A stretch of DNA of 64,000 nt from Chlorobiota bacterium (GTDB taxonomy: Bacteria > Bacteroidota > Chlorobiia > Chlorobiales > Chlorobiaceae), in the NCBI GenBank assembly GCA_016868665.1, contig VGGK01000004.1, positions 1 to 64,000 of the forward strand, written 5' to 3'. Below the pieces are notes generated by a model. The model worked only from the letters and a program-made list of their open reading frames with translations. It was not told where the DNA came from and did not search any database. Below are positions 8,132 through 16,507 of this stretch, in pieces. Numbering within the stretch: the stretch's first letter is position 1; each line of letters opens with the position of its first letter. Both the position numbers and the translations under genes were made by a program.

Positions 8132-10923
8132 ACCGTCAACGCTTCGTTAAGTTCGTCAATAATCCCATCCATACGGTCGCCGAAAAGCTGCCACATCCTC
8201 CCGCGACCCCCATAGGCGTCGAACGGCGTGAGATCAAGGTCGTCCTGCTCCATGTGGATACTTGAAGCGATATGCTCCTTGATCATGCGAAGCCAGTTCA
8301 TCTGCTCTTCGGTGAACTTGACACCGGCGCCGGAGTGCCTGCTGAACACCCACTGCTTGAAGTTCGCGTCAACGGTTCTGTCGTAAACGGTCAGAACCGG
8401 ATCGATGCCGGTTACCCGGCGGATGAGCGCAACAAGGGCAATGAGTTCGTTTTTCGGGCTCGAACCGTTAACCTTTTCGATCTGTTCATAGGCATGCCAG
8501 ATTCGCATCGGGGCAAGCATCGGCCTATCGGCATTGAGACGGTCAAGCACTTCCCTGATCATCCTGAAGGTCAGCTCCCTGCGCCGGTAGGGCTGATTGT
8601 AAAATATTCCGAGCGCGGTGATTTCATCCTTATGCGCTTCAAGATAGGCCTTGAACTCCCCGATCAGTTCTGCTGCCTTTTCGCCACTTTCTGCAGCCCA
8701 TTTTGACCTCGTTACCTGATCGAGATTGACCGTATCGATGATCTGCTCATGCACCCTGCGAACGGTGTCGATAAATTCGTTCAGCGAGCCGTTGAAGGTC
8801 GATCGGGCTTCGTGAAGGAGCGCCTGCTGCGCCTGTTCGAGAAACATGGTTGTTTCGCCTGAAGGGCTTTCGCCCATCTCCTGAACTGCCTCCGGATTCA
8901 TCTCCCGGGCTTTCCGGTTGATGCTGTCGGGATCCCATGAGTCGAGCAGTTCGCGGACAACCTGATTGATGCTCTTGCCTCCGGTTTTGTCGATAAATGC
9001 CGCACGCTCCGATTCGGTAATCTGCTTGTCGAGCCGGGCAAGGCGGTTGGCAAGCGAGGTGTAGAGATCCTCATCCTGTGCCCCGAAGGTTACAGCTTCA
9101 AGCAACTCCTTCAGCGATGCCGTCGGCTTGCGTTCGAGCGGGCGGCTGTCGGTCTTCAGGGATTTTGTCACCCCTACGGCGTCGATGATCACGAAATGGG
9201 TTTTGGCGGAAGTAACCGAAGGGGTAACCTTTTTCAGATCGTCAAAACTGAGCGTCCGTGTGCCCCTCCCTTTCATCTGCTCGAAATAGTTGCTGCTTCT
9301 GACGTCGCGCATGAACAGCAGGCATTCGAGCGGCTTGACGTCGGTGCCGGTGGCTATCATATCGACAGTAACGGCTATTCTCGGATTATACTCGTTCCGG
9401 AACCGGGCAAGCAGCGATTTCGGGTCGTCTTCGGCCTTGTAGGTTATCTTGTTGCAGAATGCGTTCCCTTCGTTGAACTCCTCACGGATGATCTGGATGA
9501 TATCGTCGGCATGGCTGTCGGTCTTTGCAAATACAAGGGTCTTGGGCACCTCGGTTCGTCCGGGAAACAAAACCGGAAGTTCATCACGGAACGCGCGGAT
9601 GACGTTGCGGATCTGGCTCGGGTTCACCACATCCCGGTCAAGCTGCGACGACGTATAGACAACATCATCTTCAAGCTGCTCCCACCTTTTGCGGCGAGAG
9701 AGCTTTTCGCGTTTGTCGATAAACTCGCGAGCCCTTATCCGGGAGCCGTTCCGGGTTATTTCAGTCTCGATGGTATAGACATCGTAACCGACGTTAACCC
9801 CGTCTGCCACGGCTCGTTCGTGACTGTACTCGCTCACGATGTTTTCCTTGAAAAAACCGAACGTGCGGTTGTCGGGCGTTGCGGTCAGGCCGATCAGGAA
9901 TGCGTCGAAATAGTCGAGCACCTGCATCCAGAGGTTGTAGATCGAGCGATGGCACTCGTCGATGACGATGAAGTCGAAAAACTCTATGGGAACCTTCGCA
10001 TTGTATGCCACCGGAACCGGTTCTTTCGGTTGCCAGCTTTTTTCAGCAGGATTTTGCTCCTCAAGCGAAGCGTCAAGCTCCTCCCCTTTCAGGATGGAAT
10101 AGAGCCGCTGGATGGTTGTGATGCAGACCTGGCTGTCGCCGGCAATCGAGCTTGACTGCAACCGCTGCACGTTGTACAGTTCTACGAATTTTCGGTTATC
10201 GTCGTTCGGCGTGTATGCCCTGAACTCCTGCTCTGCCTGTTCGCCGAGGTTGCGGGTATCGACCAGAAAGAGTATCCGTTTGGCATCGGCATATTTGAGC
10301 AAACGGTAAATGAAGGTAATGGCAGCGAAGGTCTTGCCGGAGCCGGTCGCCATCTGGATCAGCGCTCTGGGTCGTCCGTCCCGAAAAGAGCTTTCGAGGT
10401 TGTTGATTGCCATGGTCTGGCACTCCCGCAAAGCGGCAGGATTCAGTCCGGGAATATCATAAAGGCGTTCCCGGAGGCTCCGCTCCTGGCCGAGCCATTC
10501 ACGAAATGTCTCGGGACGGTGAAAAGTAAAGACGGGACGTGAACGGGGTTTAGGATCGCGGTAATCGGTAAAGCGGGTCAACGTGCCGGTGCTTTCGTAA
10601 ACAAACGGAAGAGGAGCGTTGTTGAGATGCTTCAGCTTGCTTTCGGCATATCCGGAAGACTGCTCTTCAACCACGGTAAGATGATGCCCCTCATCCTCTT
10701 TTTTCGCCTCGATAACCCCAACCGGCCTGCGGTCGACAAACAGAACATAATCGGCTTCAAGACCATCCTGTGTAGGATAATGCCTCACGGCTATACCTGC
10801 CGAAACCTGCCAGTCGATACGATTTTTTTCCTGAACAGCCCAATCAGCCAGCCGCAACTGTACATCGATAACATCCCGCGCAATCTGCTCGGGAGTCTGG
10901 TTCAGAGAATATCGTTCCTGCAT
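8128..10923 (-). CDS. hsdR: type I restriction endonuclease subunit HsdR (EcoEI-like)
   Basis: This 931-residue motor-nuclease has a RecB-type nuclease domain at the N-terminus (D58 in GLEADYVLFVD and E72-A-K74 in GVIEAKK). A superfamily 2 helicase follows, with Walker A ATGSGKT at about 192-198, a DECH box (FIVIDECHRS), LTATP and the QMKGRGTRT motif VI. A C-terminal EcoEI-type helical domain binds the methylase. The ATG follows a non-coding stretch holding a conserved inverted repeat. It is the first gene of the operon. All catalytic motifs are intact. Confidence 0.94.
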   Translation of the reverse strand: MQERYSLNQTPEQIARDVIDVQLRLADWAVQEKNRIDWQVSAGIAVRHYPTQDGLEADYVLFVDRRPVGVIEAKKEDEGHHLTVVEEQSSGYAESKLKHLNNAPLPFVYESTGTLTRFTDYRDPKPRSRPVFTFHRPETFREWLGQERSLRERLYDIPGLNPAALRECQTMAINNLESSFRDGRPRALIQMATGSGKTFAAITFIYRLLKYADAKRILFLVDTRNLGEQAEQEFRAYTPNDDNRKFVELYNVQRLQSSSIAGDSQVCITTIQRLYSILKGEELDASLEEQNPAEKSWQPKEPVPVAYNAKVPIEFFDFIVIDECHRSIYNLWMQVLDYFDAFLIGLTATPDNRTFGFFKENIVSEYSHERAVADGVNVGYDVYTIETEITRNGSRIRAREFIDKREKLSRRKRWEQLEDDVVYTSSQLDRDVVNPSQIRNVIRAFRDELPVLFPGRTEVPKTLVFAKTDSHADDIIQIIREEFNEGNAFCNKITYKAEDDPKSLLARFRNEYNPRIAVTVDMIATGTDVKPLECLLFMRDVRSSNYFEQMKGRGTRTLSFDDLKKVTPSVTSAKTHFVIIDAVGVTKSLKTDSRPLERKPTASLKELLEAVTFGAQDEDLYTSLANRLARLDKQITESERAAFIDKTGGKSINQVVRELLDSWDPDSINRKAREMNPEAVQEMGESPSGETTMFLEQAQQALLHEARSTFNGSLNEFIDTVRRVHEQIIDTVNLDQVTRSKWAAESGEKAAELIGEFKAYLEAHKDEITALGIFYNQPYRRRELTFRMIREVLDRLNADRPMLAPMRIWHAYEQIEKVNGSSPKNELIALVALIRRVTGIDPVLTVYDRTVDANFKQWVFSRHSGAGVKFTEEQMNWLRMIKEHIASSIHMEQDDLDLTPFDAYGGRGRMWQLFGDRMDGIIDELNEALTV

Positions 10924-11170
10924 GGCACGAGCATGAATGGTTATGGAGCATAACCCGCATAAGCTTTAAATATAACACAATAATATTGCTTTGGACAGAG
11001 CCATCTTCAAGAGACTCATGGAGGCTCGATATTCAATCGAACCCCGAGACTGAGTCCGGGAATATCCCGTATCACTGATGAAAGAAGGATTTTCAGGATA
11101 CAGATCAGCGTCCCAAAGCCTGCCATTTTTCTTGCAATTCCAGAGATCTCTTGCCAAGATTAGTGATAAT
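10526..11170. repeat. segment also present, degraded, at 12060-12665
   Basis: About 640 bases covering the first 130 or so codons of hsdR and its upstream region reappear at 12060-12665 in the same orientation. By eye the coding part is about 90 percent identical and the upstream part is more diverged. The two copies flank the HEPN-like gene at 11207-11761. A short frame at 10966-11214 falls in this upstream region and is not supported as a gene. Confidence 0.75.
10939..10955. promoter_or_regulatory. inverted repeat in the hsdR leader, candidate operator
   Basis: GGTTAT-ggagc-ATAACC lies 16 bases before the hsdR start codon. The same repeat is preserved at 12438-12454 in front of the decayed hsdR copy. 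Its position in the untranslated leader suggests a regulator site or a hairpin that limits translation of hsdR; the role is inference. Confidence 0.35.
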
Positions 11171-11206
11171 ACAAGCAACGTGTATGTGTTCTGTAACAGA
11201 GTTTTA

Positions 11207-11761
11207 TTAGACAAGATTATAATATTTTGATATAGCTGATCTTATTTTAAAGAACTCTTTTTTCATCCATACTCTACCAGATTCACATCGCTTAATACTT
11301 TCAATATCAATAGTCAAATCATTTATTTCTTTTGGATGCATAATACCATCTCTCAGCTGATAGACAAACAATATTTCATTCCAACCTTTACTCAATAGAT
11401 CTGGCTGATACTCATCGAAAATCAGAGAAACAACTTTAAAATAAGCTTTAAGATTTTCTTTTGTAGCAATTTTCTTTAAAGTCTCTTTTGGAAGTCCGTT
11501 TTCGATTTTCCAATCGTATTCAAAAAGATAAAGCTGGCACTCAAGTGGCAACTTTTTATAGAGTCCACCTTCTGCATTACTCAGCATTTTTTTAAAAATA
11601 TAAATACCACCTTCTATCCATGACGTAAGTGCTTTTATATAAGCCCTTGACTTATATCCAAAAATGGGATCGGAGCTATTTATTTCATTTAACTCTGCAA
11701 TTGATTGTTCAACATCAGCCCAGAGAATTTTTATTAACTTAAGATCGTTTTCAATTCCCAT
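11207..11761 (-). CDS. HEPN-like helical protein, possible RNase toxin
   Basis: This 184-residue, AT-rich, mostly alpha-helical protein has R137-D-G-I-M-H142 near its C-terminus. The R-x4-H motif followed by P is typical of HEPN-domain ribonucleases found in toxins and abortive-infection genes. The protein has no signal peptide or membrane helix. Base composition is clearly more AT-rich than the flanking R-M genes, suggesting separate acquisition. No partner antitoxin gene is seen on either side, only AT-rich non-coding DNA. It sits between the intact and decayed copies of the hsdR 5' region. The family assignment rests on one motif and the helical pattern. Confidence 0.5.
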   Translation of the reverse strand: MGIENDLKLIKILWADVEQSIAELNEINSSDPIFGYKSRAYIKALTSWIEGGIYIFKKMLSNAEGGLYKKLPLECQLYLFEYDWKIENGLPKETLKKIATKENLKAYFKVVSLIFDEYQPDLLSKGWNEILFVYQLRDGIMHPKEINDLTIDIESIKRCESGRVWMKKEFFKIRSAISKYYNLV

Positions 11762-12059
11762 TGATACCTACTCTCTTATTGTTTTGAATAAAAAGTTAAT
11801 AATCGATCTGTAAGATTGTTGACTTATATAAATGTCACACCTTTAACTCTGCTATTATGCGAATAACATAACTCAATAATATCTTGCCACATCAATTCTT
11901 AAATAAGAAAAACCATTTAGTTCATTTATTGTTTATTGTCTCTAAGAAAGAAGTCTAAGTGTATATTTTTTACTTAACATGGACTGTAGATAAAAAGATG
12001 ATTATAATCCAAAAAGCCACATAAAATGAATATCATCCCATATTTACTGATGTACGAAA
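11762..12059. other. AT-rich intergenic stretch of about 300 bases
   Basis: No open frame, RNA structure or repeat stands out. It presumably holds the promoter of the HEPN-like gene that starts at 11761, but no clear -35/-10 pair can be chosen. Confidence 0.3.
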
Positions 12060-12422
12060 GGTAAAGACGGGTCGTGAACGGGGTTTAGGATCGCGTTAAT
12101 CGGTAAAGCGGGTCAACGTGCCGGTACTTTCGTAAACAAACGGAAGCGGATCGTTGTTGAGATGCTTCAGCTTGCTTTCGGCAAATCCGGAAGACTGCTC
12201 TTCAACCACGGTAAGATGATGCCCTTCTTCCTCTTTTTTCGCCTCAATGACCCCCCGACCGGCCTGCGGTCGACAAAGAGAACATAATCGGCCTCAAGAC
12301 CGTCCTGTGTAGGATAATGCCTCACGGCTATACCCGACGAAACCTGCCAGCCGCAACTGTACATCGATAACATCCCGCGCAATCTGCTCGGAAGTCTGGT
12401 TCAGAGAATATCGTTCCTGCAT
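12060..12422 (-). pseudogene. decayed 5' fragment of a second hsdR copy
   Basis: This segment matches the start of hsdR (10526-10923), beginning at the equivalent ATG (12420-12422). A 38-base stretch present in the intact gene (10814-10851) is missing here, removed between two GCCAG direct repeats. A second small length change (+2) lies in the run of C near 12250. Both disrupt the frame, and the sequence stops after about 120 codons, so it cannot make a working subunit. The remnant suggests a second type I system or a tandem duplication that was later deleted. Confidence 0.85.
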
Positions 12423-12665
12423 GGCACCGGCATAAATGGTTATGGAGCATAACCCGCATAAGGTTTAAATATAACACAATAATATTGCTTTGGACAGCGC
12501 CATATTGCAGAGATTCATTGGGGGGTGAAACCACCGAAATTGAATCGAACCCCGCGACACATCTCCCGGATCACTGACGAAAGAAAGGGTTTTTATGATA
12601 CGGATCAGCGTCCCGGATCGTTCTTGTATACGCAAGATTTCTTTGCCATTCTGATTGATATACCC
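12060..12665. repeat. second copy of the hsdR 5'/upstream segment
   Basis: This is the partner of 10526-11170. It includes the inverted repeat GGTTAT-N5-ATAACC at 12438-12454 and the AT-rich tract ttaaatataacacaataata found upstream of hsdR. Confidence 0.75.
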
Positions 12666-12677
12666 CTATGTTAAAAA

Positions 12678-13277
12678 TCACCGACCCGCGCAGGTCCGGT
12701 GCATTTCAGGGTTAGCCCTATCGTAGCACCCACGCCGTGAAGAGGGAGGATTTCCCTCGGTGCCTAACTCACTTTTGTATATGCACAAGACGTCCTCGAT
12801 CTCTCGCGGCTTGAGTTTCTGAAAGGCGTGAGGAAACTCCGATACTGGGATGGATGCACGCGACACGGACAACCCGAGACGACGCGCGCCCACACGAGTA
12901 CCAGCGTGAAGAAAAACAACTGTCGGCTCAAGCCGCAAATGCGCACCAATGCGAAGAGCGGTGTCATAGATGGTCAGTTCACCGATGCCCGGAATTTGCC
13001 CGATTAGTGCCTCTACCGTTTCGTGGAGCTCCTCGAATGATTTGGCTTTGGAAAGCGCTGGCAAAGACACGAACAAGCGGCGGCCGCTTTTCGCAAGAAC
13101 GGACTGAGGAATTCTTCGCTGGTGGGAGAGACGCTTGCCACTTGGGCTTACTGCAAGTGCTGCGTGCGATACGGCTTCTTGGAGCGTACGTTGAATGGCA
13201 AACCACCGTTGCTCTTGTTCTGCGTCGGCTCGGCGGTAACGGATGTAATCGGCAACTATCTCACGCAGAGTCATCAT
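12678..13277 (-). CDS. helix-hairpin-helix protein of unknown function
   Basis: The frame is open from 13472, but the first codons are low-complexity and I prefer ATG-ATG at 13277/13274 (MMTLREIVADYIRYRR), giving about 199 residues. The centre contains IGQIPGIGELTIYDTALRIGAHL, a helix-hairpin-helix-like DNA-binding element. It is followed by VFLHAGTRVGARRLGL, a block I have the impression of seeing in stand-alone hypothetical proteins carried on mobile DNA. The C-terminal 25 residues look non-conserved, so the end may be altered. There is no clear ribosome binding site. Codon use is more GC-rich than the HEPN-like gene beside it. Function is unknown. Confidence 0.55.
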   Translation of the reverse strand: MMTLREIVADYIRYRRADAEQEQRWFAIQRTLQEAVSHAALAVSPSGKRLSHQRRIPQSVLAKSGRRLFVSLPALSKAKSFEELHETVEALIGQIPGIGELTIYDTALRIGAHLRLEPTVVFLHAGTRVGARRLGLSVSRASIPVSEFPHAFQKLKPREIEDVLCIYKSELGTEGNPPSSRRGCYDRANPEMHRTCAGR

Positions 13278-13495
13278 GATTGATACGGCTAATGTGGCCG
13301 CGGATGAGCAGCGCTCCGCGACGGAAAATTTATTTGACGACGCGGAGTGTCTGCTCCAGCCTCTTGTTCGCCCGCCTGCAGGCGGACAGATGGATGTCCG
13401 ATTCGCGGCCACGTTCACTCCTCCGCAGGGCGAGTGAACAATAAAACCGAGGCCTTTTGAATAATAACCCATATCACGTTAATGATACGGATTTT

Positions 13496-13672
13496 TCAGG
13501 AAACCTGTTTATTCTTCCCCCCTGCTCTCCCCACAAAAACTCCACCAGCAACCATCACCACCGCTAACCCAAACGCTGCAAGCGATATATACCGGCCCTT
13601 GTCGAAATCTGAGCAGTCGTAGGTGAAAACGAGTCGTGCTCGACTGCGAGAATACGGACGCCTCGGAGGGCG
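13496..13672 (-). pseudogene. 3' remnant of a yfhO paralogue
   Basis: The minus strand reads FTYDCSDFDKGRYISLAAFG and then a hydrophobic helix ending GGVFVGRAGG. It is clearly homologous to the last 45 residues of the YfhO-like protein at 17690-20263 (FTYDRSDFDKGRNISLVAFG). Homology continues upstream to about 13672 (LRGVRILAVEHD versus IRGVQIPAGEHE), but in another frame, so at least one frameshift is present. Nucleotide identity is roughly 80 percent, so it is an old paralogue or transferred copy, not a fresh duplication. It marks the left edge of the methyltransferase-retron segment. Confidence 0.8.
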
Positions 13673-13688
13673 CACATTATTTTTCTTT

Positions 13689-15263
13689 CTAAAACAGCCC
13701 CAACTGCTCCACACCCAATTCCATTTTGAAATCCGGAATCAGTTCGGCTATCTGCGATGCATCGACATTGGCAAGCTCGTTCGGTTCGAGTTTGTGAAGA
13801 CCTCCTCCGTAAACCCGGCTTTCCCCGAGAAGCTGTTCGGGTGTAATCAGGTTCAGAACTTCCCATACTGAACGAATCAACGAAGGATTCTGAGAGACAG
13901 CTTTTGCAAGCTGCGGTTTTGGATACAGTGCGAGGTAGACGTTCGCTACCGTAGCCATCGAATTATTCAGAATGAAGCGGAAAGGTCGCCCGCTTTTCGT
14001 GTTGCTGCGGCCAAGATACGTGCACACAATAGGAGCAGAAGGTCGGTTTTCCTGGGAATACCAGGGAGTACGGTTGCGGCACAGGTAACGTTCGTGAACA
14101 TCCTCTGCCTTTCCTTCTTCAAGATATGCGTAGAGTGCCGGATACCTTTCTTTGATCTTCTCTTCAGGAAGCTTTGTGTCGAGCAGGAAGAGTTGCCGGT
14201 CAAGCAGGGGGTAACCATCCGCATCGGCAAGTATCTCGTTTTCGACGAGATAGCGAGGGCTTGGCAGAATGGGCCGGAACAGCTCCATCGGCAGGTTTTT
14301 TGCAACAATCTCCTTTCTGTCAAGAATGAAAAAAGCGTTGTCGCCGGTAGCTATACCCCGCCGGATATGGAAGAAGTCGGCTATGACCGCTCTCGCTTCA
14401 TTTGCTCCGGCACCGGTTGCCTTGGGAAACCTTGTCCATTTCGCCTCTCGGGCAAGATCCTCCGCCAAAACATCCCTGCTGCAGCGGGGTTCAAGCAACG
14501 AACCGCCAAAGGAAAACGAGACCTGGTGGTTTTCCGGCGGCGGTGCTTTGCGGAACCAGACGACAGCGGAAGAGACAAGCGCATCGGCAAACTGCACATC
14601 GTCAGGATCGAAGCGATGGATTTTCAGCAGCGTGACCTTTTCGAGCAGGTACCGCTTGATGGCCTTGCCGTAATTCACATCCATGAACTCGCTCGGAATG
14701 AGCCAGCCCGCAATGCCGCCGTCAGCCATCCATGAGTGCGACAAACCAAGAAAATGGCAGTACAACCCGGCAAGACCGCTGATCTTCATGCCGCTTGCAC
14801 AGGCGGTTTTCGCCTGAAGGCGCAGTTTGTCGCCATTCTGCAGGTGGTGGTGCCGCACATACGGGGGATTGCAGATCACCAGATTGAAAGGCACTGAAGG
14901 TTCGCTTGCCGTAAAATCGGCAAGCCTGATCGTGAAACCTGTATCCCTCCAGATATGGGTGGCCGGTTCACCATAATGGGTATCGACTTCAAAACCAAGT
15001 GCAGAGTCGATACGCCCTGCCGGAAAAACCTGCCGGAATGCTGAAAAGAATGAGCCTGTCCCTACAGCAGGATCGAGAAAACGGACAGGTTCATCTTCAG
15101 GAATCAGCGTTGACGCATAGGTAAGGATATCGAGAGCAAGGGCTGTCGGCGTCGCGAACTGGCCGAGACGGTTGCGTTCAGCCTGAGTCTTTCCGGCGTC
15201 AAGTTCGCTTTGCAGCCTGAGGCGGTTCGCCTCGAATGTATCCTGTAAAACCGTCATGCTCAT
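13689..15263 (-). CDS. Eco57I-like adenine-N6 DNA methyltransferase (orphan)
   Basis: This 524-residue gamma-type N6-adenine methyltransferase has GQFATPT near residue 35, SAM motif I FLDPAVGTGSF at about 63-72 and catalytic NPPYVR at 132-137. A C-terminal half with TaqI/Eco57I-type target-recognition features (e.g. YLGRSN) follows. No endonuclease partner is seen; the only neighbour is a truncated frame upstream whose TGA overlaps this ATG. It may therefore be a solitary methylase left after loss of its nuclease, or an enzyme protecting against incoming restriction. The retron lies just upstream on the same strand. Confidence 0.85.
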   Translation of the reverse strand: MSMTVLQDTFEANRLRLQSELDAGKTQAERNRLGQFATPTALALDILTYASTLIPEDEPVRFLDPAVGTGSFFSAFRQVFPAGRIDSALGFEVDTHYGEPATHIWRDTGFTIRLADFTASEPSVPFNLVICNPPYVRHHHLQNGDKLRLQAKTACASGMKISGLAGLYCHFLGLSHSWMADGGIAGWLIPSEFMDVNYGKAIKRYLLEKVTLLKIHRFDPDDVQFADALVSSAVVWFRKAPPPENHQVSFSFGGSLLEPRCSRDVLAEDLAREAKWTRFPKATGAGANEARAVIADFFHIRRGIATGDNAFFILDRKEIVAKNLPMELFRPILPSPRYLVENEILADADGYPLLDRQLFLLDTKLPEEKIKERYPALYAYLEEGKAEDVHERYLCRNRTPWYSQENRPSAPIVCTYLGRSNTKSGRPFRFILNNSMATVANVYLALYPKPQLAKAVSQNPSLIRSVWEVLNLITPEQLLGESRVYGGGLHKLEPNELANVDASQIAELIPDFKMELGVEQLGLF

Positions 15264-15425
15264 ATCCTGAAAAGCGCCATGTCGTCGATGCGTTGTTCCC
15301 AGACCCAGTCGATGCCTTCTTCGGCCTCATATCCAAGATAACCGCTGTCGAAATAACCGTCCACAGCGTAAGCCAGAAAACATGACCGATAAACAGAGGG
15401 AAAGCTTCGATGAATCTCATGACCT
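15260..15425 (-). pseudogene. 3' remnant of a gene coupled to the methyltransferase
   Basis: A frame without a start codon reads YAVDGYFDSGYLGYEAEEG and then a W-rich end (DWVWEQRIDD...) before TGA. That TGA overlaps the methyltransferase ATG as ATGA. The composition and translational coupling look like a real gene end. The frame is closed by TAG about 59 codons upstream with no ATG, and a second frame starting at 15420 overlaps it. It could be the tail of a lost restriction enzyme or an accessory subunit; no family is recognised. Confidence 0.4.
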
Positions 15426-15577
15426 ACGAACTGAAAACGCTACAGGCAGGTAATTAAAAAATGTATTTAAAGCATTCTGGCGCATTAAATACCAAAACAC
15501 ACTCTCCTGATTATTTTTTCAGCTACTGGCGCACAGCATTATGCGATCAAATCTGAAACAACATGCTAAATAATAAT

Positions 15578-16504
15578 TTAAAAAATGATCAAATCACCAT
15601 ATCTGATTTTCATTTTACAAATGAAGTCTGGCTCCACACTATTAACATAAGCTAACATACCCTTCAATTGATTTACTTCATCAACATCAAGATGACCTTT
15701 CGTATATTTATAAATCTTTGACCTTAGCATTCTTTTTTTATCATGACCAATCGATATGCGCCCATCATTCGAAAGAACTAAACCAGTAACCATTCGCTTA
15801 TTAGCCTTGGACAAAAATAAAGTCTTATCTTCATTTAATTTTAGCCTTGGATAAGGAATAATATCCAACAAACGCTTTATCTCAAAAAAAACCTCGCGCC
15901 TTAACAGCGAATCGCTCATAGAAAAAGTCATATCATCAGAATATCTCGTATAGACAATACTTCTACTACTACAAAATTCTACAACTCTTTTATCAAAATC
16001 AGACATGATTATATTAGAAAGCAGTGGCGATGATGGCGCGCCTATCGAAAGACAATAATCCCCTTTATTTCTAGCATAAAACAATATCTTCACCATCTCT
16101 TGAATATCCATATCTGAGTAGCCAAAATCCTTATAAAGCGAAAAATACGAAAGAAAATCCCCCGCCTTGATTGAATAAAAAAAATCCTTAAAATCCAATT
16201 TCATTAAATATTTACTATAGCAATGCGGACTCACGTTCGATAAAAGACCGCATCCTTTCACATAAGCTCTTGCTGCATCATGAACCACAAATTTGCATAA
16301 CACATTTCTGACGATCCAATATTGAAGAATCTTTACCTCTTTTGCTGGCTGAGCTATAACCCTATAACCCTTACCCGAACGCTTTGGAATAGAATATACT
16401 TTGTAACGATACGGCGCACTAAGAATCAACTTTTTCAATTTTTTCTCAGGCAACATGAAGTCATTCGACATTTGACTTATTAGCAATTCATTTGCCATAA
16501 TCAT
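15578..16504 (-). CDS. retron reverse transcriptase
   Basis: This 308-residue retron-type reverse transcriptase has N90-x3-H94 (retron X region), LDFKDFF at 103-109 (first catalytic Asp), GAPSSPLLSN at about 155-164 and the catalytic YSDD at 188-191. The retron-specific Y region V239-T-G241 follows. It should bind the retron ncRNA, prime from a branching guanosine and make msDNA. The start is 3 bases after the effector stop; a second ATG lies two codons on. It is AT-rich compared with its surroundings, as retrons often are. Length and all motifs are complete. Confidence 0.95.
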   Translation of the reverse strand: MIMANELLISQMSNDFMLPEKKLKKLILSAPYRYKVYSIPKRSGKGYRVIAQPAKEVKILQYWIVRNVLCKFVVHDAARAYVKGCGLLSNVSPHCYSKYLMKLDFKDFFYSIKAGDFLSYFSLYKDFGYSDMDIQEMVKILFYARNKGDYCLSIGAPSSPLLSNIIMSDFDKRVVEFCSSRSIVYTRYSDDMTFSMSDSLLRREVFFEIKRLLDIIPYPRLKLNEDKTLFLSKANKRMVTGLVLSNDGRISIGHDKKRMLRSKIYKYTKGHLDVDEVNQLKGMLAYVNSVEPDFICKMKIRYGDLIIF

Positions 16505-16507
16505 AAT

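Noticed and set aside
10966-11214. 82-codon frame upstream of hsdR
   Set aside because: It falls in the duplicated non-coding leader region, lacks protein-like composition and is broken in the second copy.
12711-12778. GTTAGCC...GCCTAAC inverted repeat resembling an integron attC site
   Set aside because: The core sites face the wrong way: attC runs from RYYYAAC to GTTRRRY, whereas here GTT is on the outside left and AAC on the outside right on both strands. The inner stem also pairs poorly.
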